A stretch of 5,847 nucleotides of DNA from Chloroflexota bacterium (GTDB lineage: Bacteria > Chloroflexota > Limnocylindria > Limnocylindrales > CSP1-4), in assembly GCA_021815005.1 (NCBI GenBank), contig JAKAHL010000145.1, forward strand, positions 1 to 5,847. Direction: 5' to 3'. The notes under the pieces are model-generated. The model made no database searches, was not told where the DNA came from, and saw nothing but the letters and a program-made list of their open reading frames with translations. Position numbers and translations under genes: made by a program. Of this stretch, positions 1 through 5,800 are shown piece after piece. Numbering within the stretch: position 1 is the stretch's first letter; each line of letters starts with the position of its first letter.

Positions 1-26
1 GATCTCTACCGCTGAGCTATGTCGGC
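1..26 (-). tRNA. tRNA gene, 5' end only (truncated by window edge)
   Basis: Read on the minus strand, these 26 bases match the 5' end of a tRNA: a seven-base acceptor strand (GCCGACA), the conserved T8-A9, a D-stem beginning GCTC, and the D-loop signature AGCGGTA followed by GAG. The 3' side of the D-stem reads GAGA rather than the usual GAGC, so the base opposite G10 would be A. The anticodon, T-arm and acceptor 3' strand lie outside the window, so the amino acid cannot be assigned. A GCCGAC start occurs in some tRNA-Thr genes, but that is only a hint. Confidence 0.8.
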
Positions 27-35
27 GCGGTGGGC

Positions 36-44
36 ATCTTAGCA
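36..44 (-). promoter_or_regulatory. Extended -10 promoter element for the tRNA
   Basis: On the minus strand the sequence is TGCTAAGAT, a TGn extended -10 hexamer (TAAGAT). It ends nine bases before the first tRNA nucleotide, so transcription would start about one to three bases upstream of the mature 5' end, with little leader for RNase P to remove. No convincing -35 box is seen about 17 bp further upstream, as often happens with extended -10 promoters. The call rests on the motif and its spacing alone. Confidence 0.5.
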
Positions 45-55
45 GCCCTTCCCGT

Positions 56-92
56 GCTCGGCGACCCTCGTGTCCATGCTGGGCGACCCTCG
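56..92. repeat. Short direct repeat, 15-bp units, 22-bp period
   Basis: Positions 56-70 and 78-92 share 14 of 15 bases; the core ggcgaccctcg at 60-70 and 82-92 is identical. The pair lies immediately upstream of the tRNA's -10 element. A 22-bp period is about two helical turns, so a protein could bind both copies on one face, but two copies could equally be a chance local duplication. Confidence 0.55.
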
Positions 93-214
93 GGACCGGC
101 GGTCCGCCCGCCCGATGCCGCGGGTTCCATGCCGCTTCACGGCCCGGGAGCTGCGACGCGGCTCGCCCCGGGGCTGGTCGTCGGGCCGCCGCGCGGGGCG
201 CCGCAACGAGCGGT

Positions 215-256
215 CCCGCCCGCGGGAGCCCGCCCGCGGGAGCCCGCCCGCGGGAG
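215..256. repeat. Perfect 14-bp tandem repeat, three copies
   Basis: The unit cccgcccgcgggag occurs head-to-tail three times without mismatch at 215-228, 229-242 and 243-256. Each unit holds the 8-bp palindrome CCCGCGGG. The array lies in non-coding DNA and abuts the left arm of the long inverted repeat that starts at 258. It may be a length-variable simple repeat. Confidence 0.9.
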
Positions 257-257
257 C

Positions 258-411
258 GCACCCAGCGGCTCAACGGGAGGCTCGTCCTCCGGGCCAGCCG
301 CTTGGTGCCGCACTCAGGGGCCTCGGCTTGAGGGGTCGGCCGCCCGACCTCCGGGCGACGGCACGGGGCGGCTCGAATCGAGGCTCCTCCTCCCGTTGGG
401 CCGCTGGGTGC
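258..411. repeat. Long imperfect inverted repeat (about 154-nt potential hairpin)
   Basis: Bases 258-280 pair with 389-411 over 23 positions: 22 Watson-Crick pairs and one G-T wobble (270/399). Further in, 281-284 can pair with 379-382, 296-301 with 368-373, and 305-310 with 359-364. A tip hairpin at 332-339/344-351 has a four-base loop and one wobble. Together this forms a long cruciform or RNA hairpin with bulges. A competing local stem (264-270/296-302) is also possible. The right arm overlaps the first 43-bp tandem unit. No transposase or target-site duplication is seen, so whether this is a MITE-like remnant, a REP-type element or a structured transcript end is undecided. Confidence 0.75.
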
Positions 412-486
412 CGCGTCGAGGGTCGTGAGCTCGACGGCCCGCCCCGCTGGGTGCCGCGTCGAGGGTCGTGAGCTCGACGCCCCGCC
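401..486. repeat. 43-bp tandem duplication with internal hairpins
   Basis: Two adjacent 43-bp units (401-443 and 444-486) differ at one position; their first 36 bases (401-436 and 444-479) are identical. The opening motif ccgctgggtgccgc also occurs at 299-312 with one mismatch, and its first 11 bases appear inverted at 258-268, so the motif is scattered through the intergenic block. Each unit carries a CGTCGAG/CTCGACG stem. The units lie 33 to 118 bases past the isomerase stop codon. Confidence 0.9.
414..479 (-). terminator. Possible tandem hairpin terminator of the isomerase gene
   Basis: Two identical stem-loops (stem CGTCGAG/CTCGACG, nine-base loop) occur at 414-436 and 457-479. The first one met by transcription from the isomerase gene begins 40 bases after its TAG stop codon. 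Neither is followed by a T-run on the minus strand, so they are not classical intrinsic terminators, but U-poor hairpins are common gene ends in high-GC bacteria. The position supports a terminator or mRNA 3'-end stabiliser. Confidence 0.4.
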
Positions 487-518
487 CGCGCCCGCGCCCG
501 CCCCGTCCCCGCGCGCCC

Positions 519-1742
519 CTATCGCCCGAGCCCGAGCCCGAGCGGCAGGTCCGGGAACAGCGTCGCCTGGTAGGCGTGGTACGTGTCCGGCTTCCCGGTC
601 CAGACCGTGCTCGCCGGCCGCCCCGCCGCGTCGAGCTCCGAGTGCCAGCTCCCCCCGGCGCGATCGACGAACCAGCGGGCGATGTCCGCCCACCAGCGCT
701 CGCCCAGCGCCGCGGCGTTCGCGTCGCCCAGCCGCCGGGCCACCGCGTCGGCGGCCAGCACCGCCTCGGCCATGGGCCAGAACAGCCGGGCGTCAACGAC
801 GGTCCGGCCCTGGAGGTCCACGGTGTACGGGCAGCCGATGGTGTCGGGCGTCGGCCAGCCGACCCGGGCCGCGTTGCCCAGCAGCGCCGCGGCGCCCTCG
901 AGCAGCCAGGCCGGCCCACCCGGCAGGGCCGCGTCGAGAGCGACCAGCAGCCGCCCCCACTCGAGCCAGTGGCCGATGGTGAGCCCGTACGGGCGGAAGT
1001 GGTCCCCGCGGCGGCCGGCGTTGTACTCGGGCAGCATCCGCCAGCGCTCGTCGAAGTGCTCCGGCACGCGCCAGCCGAGCGCGCGGGCCTCGCCGTTCAC
1101 CAGCCCGTCGGCGATCCGCAGCGCCCGGCGCGCCCAGGCCTCCTCGCCGGTCGCCGAGGCCGTGGTCAGGAACGCCTCGACCGCATGCATGTTCGCGTTC
1201 GCGCCGCGGTACGCCTCGGCGCCCGTCCAGTCGGCACCCGCGTAGCGCTCGGCCGCCCGGCCGAGAGCCTCGTCCCAGAAGCGGCCCAGGAACACGGACC
1301 GGGCGCGTTGCAGGAGCGCCGGCGCCCCGGGGATGCCGGCAGCCACGCCGGTGGAGGCCGCGATGATGACGAAGGCGTGGCTGTAGGCGCTCTTGGTCGC
1401 CTCGACGGCCGATGCCGCGGTGACGGGTCCCGGCGTCGGCGGGACGGCGTCGAACCAGCCGCCGTGCGCACGGTCCTCGAACCGCTCGGCGAGGAGCGCG
1501 ATCCCGGCCGTTGCGAGGTCGCGCGCCCGCGGGTAGTCGCCATGGACCGCCTCGAGGCCGAACACGTGCGTCATCCGAGCGTGGATCCACAGGCGGATCG
1601 GCTGGCTGGGGTCCGGCCGGCCCGCGTCGTCGAGCCACGCGAAGCCGATGCCGGGCAGGAACGACCCAGCCGCGAACCGCGCGAGGCGCCGTCGCTCGGC
1701 GGCGCGCCAAGCGGGCCTGCCGGGTCGCGGGTCATCGGCCAT
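519..1742 (-). CDS. AGE-family (YihS-like) aldose-ketose isomerase
   Basis: Probable cytoplasmic sugar isomerase that interconverts an aldose and a ketose, such as mannose/fructose, in an (alpha/alpha)6 barrel. The 407-residue length fits the family. Motifs match E. coli YihS as I remember it: LWIHARMTHVF (52-62), YRGANANMHAVEAFL (178-192), PEHF (227-230), GHWLEWGRL (257-265), WTGKPDTYH (381-389). By motif alignment R56, H186, H258, E261 and H389 correspond to YihS R55, H176, H248, E251 and H383; the last His and H248 are the acid/base pair. YihS Q379, which I recall contacting the sulfonate, is Pro385 here, and YihS R238 is His248. No sulfoglycolysis genes are adjacent, so mannose/fructose isomerisation is likelier than sulfoquinovose. 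No signal peptide is seen. The ATG at 1742 has GGAG eight bases upstream; an in-frame GTG at 1751 lacks a good site and would add three residues. Exact substrate is uncertain. Confidence 0.9.
   Translation of the reverse strand: MADDPRPGRPAWRAAERRRLARFAAGSFLPGIGFAWLDDAGRPDPSQPIRLWIHARMTHVFGLEAVHGDYPRARDLATAGIALLAERFEDRAHGGWFDAVPPTPGPVTAASAVEATKSAYSHAFVIIAASTGVAAGIPGAPALLQRARSVFLGRFWDEALGRAAERYAGADWTGAEAYRGANANMHAVEAFLTTASATGEEAWARRALRIADGLVNGEARALGWRVPEHFDERWRMLPEYNAGRRGDHFRPYGLTIGHWLEWGRLLVALDAALPGGPAWLLEGAAALLGNAARVGWPTPDTIGCPYTVDLQGRTVVDARLFWPMAEAVLAADAVARRLGDANAAALGERWWADIARWFVDRAGGSWHSELDAAGRPASTVWTGKPDTYHAYQATLFPDLPLGLGLGR
525..542. repeat. Hexanucleotide repeat within the isomerase 3' end
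   Basis: The hexamer cccgag is repeated three times without interruption. It encodes Leu-Gly pairs at the extreme C-terminus of the isomerase (ending LGLGLGR on the minus strand). Slippage here would change the tail by two residues per unit without shifting the frame, beyond the last catalytic motif. Confidence 0.8.
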
Positions 1743-1750
1743 GTCGTTCA

Positions 1751-1754
1751 CTCC
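1751..1754 (-). promoter_or_regulatory. Shine-Dalgarno site that selects the isomerase start
   Basis: On the minus strand GGAG lies eight bases before the ATG at 1742, which is close to ideal spacing. The same bases touch the alternative GTG at 1751, leaving that codon no usable site nearby. This favours the ATG. Confidence 0.6.
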
Positions 1755-1768
1755 GTTGCGTCAGCCGC

Positions 1769-1791
1769 CTCGGGGGTTCGTCCCCCACGAG
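1769..1791. promoter_or_regulatory. GC hairpin in the divergent intergenic region
   Basis: GGGGG at 1772-1776 and CCCCC at 1782-1786 flank a five-base loop. Alternatively CTCGGGGG at 1769-1776 pairs with 1782-1785 plus CGAG at 1788-1791, leaving a two-base bulge. The dyad sits at or just after the predicted transcription start of the isomerase gene, so it could be a 5'-leader stem or an operator. No family of regulator can be named from it. Confidence 0.35.
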
Positions 1792-1795
1792 CCTA
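1790..1795 (-). promoter_or_regulatory. Candidate -10 box for the isomerase gene
   Basis: The minus strand reads TAGGCT, which fits the TAnnnT pattern seen at the other promoters here. It would give a leader of roughly 40 bases containing the GC hairpin and the GGAG site. There is no clear -35 box. One weak hexamer in a high-GC spacer is thin support. Confidence 0.25.
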
Positions 1796-1884
1796 GCGCT
1801 CGGGCGCCGGCGCGGTGTCGCCGGCGGGCCGCGCTCCCGAGGCGGGTAGCACGTTCGGGGTGCGGCGGTTCTCGACGGGCGCGC

Positions 1885-1890
1885 TACAGT
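1885..1890 (+). promoter_or_regulatory. Candidate -10 box for the sensor kinase gene
   Basis: TACAGT matches TAnnnT and ends 12 bases before the GTG chosen as start (1903). Transcription would begin near 1897, giving a leader of only a few bases and an almost leaderless mRNA. That agrees with the lack of a Shine-Dalgarno site before the GTG. No good -35 is seen. Confidence 0.4.
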
Positions 1891-1902
1891 TCAGGCGTCC
1901 CG

Positions 1903-4611
1903 GTGCGCGCCACCCTGCGCGCCAGCCGGTTCAGCGGCCAGTCGGGGGCCCGCGTCGCGCCCGGCTCCACCCCGACCGAGCCCGTGCACAACGCCCCCGC
2001 CCGCACCGCCCACCACCTGGAGCTCTTGGCCGAGTTCCTCGAGGCGGCGAGCCGCGCCGATGACGAGACCGACGTCCTCCAGTCCCTGGCCGAGCGCGCC
2101 GCCGCGGCGGACGGCCTGAGCTGCGGGGTCGCCATGCTCCGGCCGGCCGGCGGCGAGTTCGCCATGGTGGCCTACCACGCCTCGGACCCGGCTCGACTCG
2201 CCTCCGTCCGCGAGCACGTCCTCGGCGCGCCGCTCCGGCTCGACGAGTCGGGCTTCGCCGAAGTGCTGCGCACCGGCGCCGCCGTCCACGTGTCGGGGCG
2301 CGACAGCGCGCTCTCGTTCCGGACGCCAGGGCTCGCCGGGCACATGGCGGCACTGCCCGTGGCGGAGCAGCTCTGGGCGCCGATCCGGCGTGCGGGCGCC
2401 ATCGTGGGGGCCGTCAACCTCAACCGGACCGACGCCACCCGCCCGCCGTTCGACAACCTCGACCGCCAGTTCGTGGCGTCCCTGGCGTCCGCGGCATCGC
2501 TCATGCTGGAGTCCATCGCGGCCCGCCGGTCCGCCGAGCTCGACGCGGAGCGGGAGCGCATCCGCGCCGACGCGTTCATGGCCGCGGCGCGCGCGGGCGA
2601 CGACGACCACGCCGTCCTCGCGGAGCTGGTCGAGCGGCTGGCGGGGATGGGCGGCTACGCCTGGGTGCAGGAGCTCGCCGCGGACGGGGAGACGGTGGTG
2701 GTCAGCGCCTGGCACGTGACCGACCCGAGCCTGCGCCCGGAGATCGAGACGCTGCTGCCGGCGCGCGGCGCCCGGGCGGACCTGGGGACGACGGGCTCGA
2801 TCCTCCGCACGGGGCGGCCGCTGTTCATCGCGGATGCCGCCGGGATGGCGGACTCGGCGTTCATGCGCGACCGGTCGAGGCCTCCCGCGGCGGCCCTCGT
2901 CCGCGGCGTCGCGATCGTGCCCCTGCGGCGTGGAGGGCGCGTGATCGGCGCCCTGGGGATTGGGCATGTGGACCCGGCGTTCCGCGGTCTCGAGCCGGCG
3001 GACGTCGCGCTCCTCGAGTCGCTGGCCGCCACGACCTCCATCCTGCTCGACAACGCCGCGGCCCGCCGCGCCCGTGACGAGGCGGCGGTTGAGCTGGCGC
3101 GCACGACCGCCCTGCTCTCGGCCGTCCTCGACGCGTCGCCGTTCGCGATCGTCGCCGCCGATGCCGAGGCGCGCGTGACGTTCTGGAGCCGAGCTGCGGA
3201 GCGGCTCTACGGCTGGCGGGCCGACGAGGTGCTCGGACGCCAGCCGCCGACCGTCGGCCCGGACGGGGCGCCGCTGCTGCGCCAGCAGATGGAGCGCCTG
3301 CGGGCCGGCGAGGTCGGCATCGTGGCCGAGGGCCGCCGGCTGGCCAAGTCGGGACAGTGGATCGACGTCTTGGTCAGCCTGGTGCCCATGCGGGACGATC
3401 GCGGAGCGCTCGCCGGGGTCCTGGCCATCCAGGAGGACCTCACCGAGCGCCGGCGCCTGGAGGCCGAGCTGGCGCAGGCGCAGAAGATGGAGACGGTCGG
3501 CCGGCTCGCCGGCGGCGTCGCGCACGATTTCAACAACATCCTGACCGTGATCATCGGGCACGCCGCCATCGCCGAGACGACGGCGTCCGACCCGGAGGTG
3601 CGCCACTCGCTGGCGGCAATCCAGCGCTCTGCCGAGCGCGCGGCCGGGCTGACCGCGCAGCTGCTCGCGTTCTCACGACGCCAGCTGGCCGCGCCCGAGC
3701 ACGTCAGCCTGTCGGCCGTCCTCGCCGAGACCGAGCCCATGCTCCGGCGCCTCATCGGCGAGCACATCCAACTGTCCGTGGACGCGGGCGACGGCGTCGG
3801 GCCCGTGCTGGCCGACCGGACGCAGATCGCGCAGGTGGTGCTCAACCTGGCGGTGAACGGGCGCGACGCGATGCCCGACGGAGGGCGGCTCTCGCTCTCG
3901 GCGTACCGGGCGCGACTCCACGCCGCCCCGGCGGACCACCCGGCCGTCGGGCGCCTCGCCGCGGGCGACTACGCGGTCCTGTCGGTCGCCGACACGGGCG
4001 CCGGGATCGAGGCGGCGACGCTCGGACGGATATTCGAGCCGTTCTTCACCACCAAGCCGGTCGGGCAGGGAACGGGCCTCGGCCTGTCCACCGTCTACGG
4101 CATCGTCACCGCGTCGGACGGGGCGATCGAGGTGGAGTCTGCCGCTGGCTCGGGCTCGACGTTCCGGGTCTGGCTGCCGCTGGTGCAGGCACCGGCGCCC
4201 CGCCTCGATGCCGATCGCCCCGCCGACGAGGCCGTTGCCGGGCGCCCAGCGGGGCGGGTGCTGCTGGTGGAGGACGAGCCGCTGCTGCGGGATGTCGCGA
4301 AGCTCGCGCTGGAGCGTGCGGGCTTCGCCGTCACGGCGGCCGGCGACGCCGCGGAGGCGCGACGGGCCGCCTCGGCCGGTGTCGGCATGGACCTGCTCGT
4401 GTCCGACGTCGTCATGCCGTCGGGCAACGGGGCGGTGCTCGCGCGCGAGCTGCGGGACGAGCACCCCGGGCTCGCGGTGGTCCTCATGTCCGGCTACGCG
4501 AACTCGATCGAGGACGTTCGGGCGGCGGCCGACGTGTTCCTCGAGAAGCCGTTCGCGCCGGCCGACCTCGTGCGCGCCGCCCGGTCCGCGCTCGCCCGGG
4601 CACAGGGCTGA
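1903..4611 (+). CDS. Soluble hybrid sensor histidine kinase (GAF-GAF-PAS-HisKA-HATPase-REC)
   Basis: Cytosolic signal-sensing kinase of 902 residues that would autophosphorylate on His and pass the phosphate to its own receiver. Order: low-complexity N-terminus 1-36; GAF 40-205; charged linker; GAF 225-386; PAS 404-516; HisKA from about 525 with H541 in the H-box AHDFNN; HATPase_c with N-box N652, G1 box D697-TGAG, F-box 711-718 (FEPFFTTK), G2 box GTGLG 723-727; receiver 785-900 with acidic pair E790/D791, phospho-acceptor D835, S863 and K882. All catalytic residues are present. No membrane segment or DNA-binding output is seen, so a separate phosphotransferase or regulator is probably needed. 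The domain style resembles CckA-type hybrid kinases. C74 in the first GAF is the only cysteine. Start: GTG 1903 sits just after TACAGT; GTG 1984 (875 residues) is the alternative, and ATG 1741 would overlap the isomerase start. The ligand is unknown. Confidence 0.93.
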   Translation: MRATLRASRFSGQSGARVAPGSTPTEPVHNAPARTAHHLELLAEFLEAASRADDETDVLQSLAERAAAADGLSCGVAMLRPAGGEFAMVAYHASDPARLASVREHVLGAPLRLDESGFAEVLRTGAAVHVSGRDSALSFRTPGLAGHMAALPVAEQLWAPIRRAGAIVGAVNLNRTDATRPPFDNLDRQFVASLASAASLMLESIAARRSAELDAERERIRADAFMAAARAGDDDHAVLAELVERLAGMGGYAWVQELAADGETVVVSAWHVTDPSLRPEIETLLPARGARADLGTTGSILRTGRPLFIADAAGMADSAFMRDRSRPPAAALVRGVAIVPLRRGGRVIGALGIGHVDPAFRGLEPADVALLESLAATTSILLDNAAARRARDEAAVELARTTALLSAVLDASPFAIVAADAEARVTFWSRAAERLYGWRADEVLGRQPPTVGPDGAPLLRQQMERLRAGEVGIVAEGRRLAKSGQWIDVLVSLVPMRDDRGALAGVLAIQEDLTERRRLEAELAQAQKMETVGRLAGGVAHDFNNILTVIIGHAAIAETTASDPEVRHSLAAIQRSAERAAGLTAQLLAFSRRQLAAPEHVSLSAVLAETEPMLRRLIGEHIQLSVDAGDGVGPVLADRTQIAQVVLNLAVNGRDAMPDGGRLSLSAYRARLHAAPADHPAVGRLAAGDYAVLSVADTGAGIEAATLGRIFEPFFTTKPVGQGTGLGLSTVYGIVTASDGAIEVESAAGSGSTFRVWLPLVQAPAPRLDADRPADEAVAGRPAGRVLLVEDEPLLRDVAKLALERAGFAVTAAGDAAEARRAASAGVGMDLLVSDVVMPSGNGAVLARELRDEHPGLAVVLMSGYANSIEDVRAAADVFLEKPFAPADLVRAARSALARAQG

Positions 4612-4630
4612 CCGCGCTTCGGTCCCGGGC
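4594..4630. terminator. Possible bidirectional terminator between convergent genes
   Basis: GCCCGGG at 4594-4600 can pair with CCCGGGC at 4624-4630, enclosing an inner ACCG/CGGT stem (4611-4614/4620-4623) with a five-base loop. It overlaps the kinase stop codon and ends nine bases before the stop codon of the M24 gene on the other strand. There is no T-run on either side. Placement between convergent genes is the main support. Confidence 0.4.
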
Positions 4631-4639
4631 AAGCCAGTC

Positions 4640-5785
4640 TCAGCGCGCGCTCACCAGCGGGTCGATCGGGTAGGGGTGGAGAGGCACGCCGCCCCCGGGC
4701 GTGACCCGGTACACGTCCTCGTGGCGCACGCCGCCGAACCCGGGCACGGCCACCACGGTGTGCCCGATGGTCATCGCCATGTCCGCGCGCAGCGGCACGT
4801 TCCGGTGGGGCGGGATGATCGTGGACGCGGGCGTCTCCTCGAACCGCAGGCCGAGGCCGTGCCCGATTCCCTTGACCTGGTGCTCGGCGAGGCCGTGCCG
4901 CGCGAGCACGTCGCCGACCACCGCGTCGAGGCCGGCCACCGTCGCGCCCGGGCGCATCGCGTCGCGCACCGGCGGGATCAGCGCCGCGTACGCGTCGAGC
5001 AGCTGGCGCTGCCGCGCGTCCGGCTCCCCGAGCACGAACGTCCGGGCGAGGTTGGCGTGGTAGCCCTCCAGCCGCGGCGTGAGGTCGATGACCACCAGGT
5101 CGCCCACCGCCAGCGGTGCCGTGCTGACCCGGCCGTGGAGCATGCAGGTGTCGGCCCCGAACGTGACGAAGATCGGCGTGCCCGTGCTCTCGGCCCCGGC
5201 CTTGCCCATGGTGTAGGCGACCTCGGTCGCGATCTCGGCCGCGGCGACGCCCGGCCGCAGGAGCTCGCGGGCGCGGTCCATGCCCAGGCCGGCGATTCGC
5301 TGGGCCTCGGCCATCAGCGCGAACTCGCCCTCGTCCTTGACCATGCGCAGCGGGTCCATGACCGGGTCAGACGAGACCACCTCGATCCCCGGGTTCACCT
5401 TGGCGAGCATGTCCACGAGGAAGGCCGGGGTCTCGAACCACATCTGGACGCCCACCTTGGGGCGGCTGCCGGCCGGGACGCCGACGCGTCGCGCCAGGTC
5501 GCGCAGCAGCCCCACGACATCGTGGATCTGGCCGCCCACGGAGCCGAACACCAGCACGTCGCCGGCGTCGCCGCCCGCGGCCAGCGCCGCGCGGACCTCG
5601 GGCTCCTCGCCGGTGAACGCGATGATCGTGGGCGGGCCCTCCACCGGGACGAGGGCGCGCGGCTGGAAGCGGTCCTCGCCGAACAGGTAGCGGTAGTCGT
5701 CGTGGGTGAGCACCATGAGGGCCATGAGACCCTCCTCGCGCAGGCGGGCCTGGACGCGGGCGATGCGATCGTGACGGACGTTCAT
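4640..5785 (-). CDS. M24-family (Xaa-Pro peptidase/creatinase-fold) protein with altered metal site
   Basis: A 381-residue cytosolic protein with a creatinase-type N-terminal domain (about 1-135) and a pita-bread M24 domain (about 155-375), the usual prolidase-like size. Aligning motifs to aminopeptidase P/prolidase: H217 (in MLHGR) matches the active-site His; D234 (VIDL) is the first metal Asp; the second Asp, 11 residues on, is N245 (YHANLARTF); H309 (GIGHGLG) is the metal His; the substrate-binding His seven residues later is E316; the first metal Glu of the usual TIEPG motif is G341 (TIGHT); the last Glu, E356 (RHED), is kept. Two of five metal ligands are thus lost, so a dinuclear Mn/Co/Zn peptidase is doubtful. 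A metal-independent hydrolase like creatinase, or a single-metal enzyme with another substrate, is possible. Start: ATG with AAGGA four bases upstream. Stop TGA is 28 bases from the kinase stop. Confidence 0.88.
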   Translation of the reverse strand: MNVRHDRIARVQARLREEGLMALMVLTHDDYRYLFGEDRFQPRALVPVEGPPTIIAFTGEEPEVRAALAAGGDAGDVLVFGSVGGQIHDVVGLLRDLARRVGVPAGSRPKVGVQMWFETPAFLVDMLAKVNPGIEVVSSDPVMDPLRMVKDEGEFALMAEAQRIAGLGMDRARELLRPGVAAAEIATEVAYTMGKAGAESTGTPIFVTFGADTCMLHGRVSTAPLAVGDLVVIDLTPRLEGYHANLARTFVLGEPDARQRQLLDAYAALIPPVRDAMRPGATVAGLDAVVGDVLARHGLAEHQVKGIGHGLGLRFEETPASTIIPPHRNVPLRADMAMTIGHTVVAVPGFGGVRHEDVYRVTPGGGVPLHPYPIDPLVSAR

Positions 5786-5789
5786 GCTG

Positions 5790-5800
5790 TCCTTATGGTA
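5790..5800 (-). promoter_or_regulatory. Overlapping -10 box / Shine-Dalgarno before the M24 gene
   Basis: On the minus strand TACCAT (5795-5800) fits a -10 box ending nine bases before the ATG, which would give a leaderless mRNA. Directly after it AAGGA (5790-5794) looks like a Shine-Dalgarno site, though only four bases from the ATG. Both cannot work on the same transcript: if TACCAT is the promoter, the AAGGA would not be transcribed. If AAGGA is used, the promoter lies further upstream, where the remaining 47 bases show no clear motif. Confidence 0.35.

Larger units (their letters stand above)
27..518. other. Gene-free, repeat-rich intergenic region
   Basis: These 492 bases separate the tRNA from the 3' end of the isomerase gene. 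The open frames that cross them are arginine/proline/glycine-rich low-complexity translations with no recognisable domain, so I call no gene. Non-coding content is the tRNA promoter, a 22-bp-period direct repeat, a 14-bp triplicate, a long inverted repeat, and two 43-bp tandem units with hairpins; each is listed separately. A small perfect hairpin (GGACC/GGTCC, three-base loop) lies at 93-105. The stretch just before the isomerase stop (about 477-519) is almost pure C/G. Confidence 0.7.

Noticed and set aside
258..411. Insertion sequence or integrated element at the tRNA
   Set aside because: There is no transposase or integrase frame and no visible target duplication. The tRNA's 3' end, the usual attachment site, lies on the far side outside the window.
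215..486. CRISPR array
   Set aside because: The repeats are directly adjacent (14- and 43-bp periods) without unique spacers of uniform length, and no cas gene is present.
519..1742. Naming the isomerase yihS or placing it in a sulfoglycolysis cluster
   Set aside because: The residue matching the sulfonate-contacting Gln is Pro, and neither neighbour belongs to a sulfoquinovose pathway.
1741..1902. Upstream extension of the kinase to the in-frame ATG at 1741 or 1648
   Set aside because: The added residues are low-complexity Arg/Ala/Pro sequence, would overlap the isomerase start and both candidate promoters, and add no domain.
1891..3606. Long open frame antisense to the kinase (about 570 codons), and similar long frames at 468-1796 (+), 3357-4673 (+) and 3673-4632 (-)
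   Set aside because: Their translations are Arg/Gly/Pro/Ala-rich and contain no recognisable domain, while the overlapping frame in each case encodes clear family motifs. Long antisense frames are expected at this GC content.
4640..5785. Pseudogene call for the M24 gene
   Set aside because: The frame is intact over the full family length with good codon use and conserved non-ligand motifs, so changed specificity fits better than decay.
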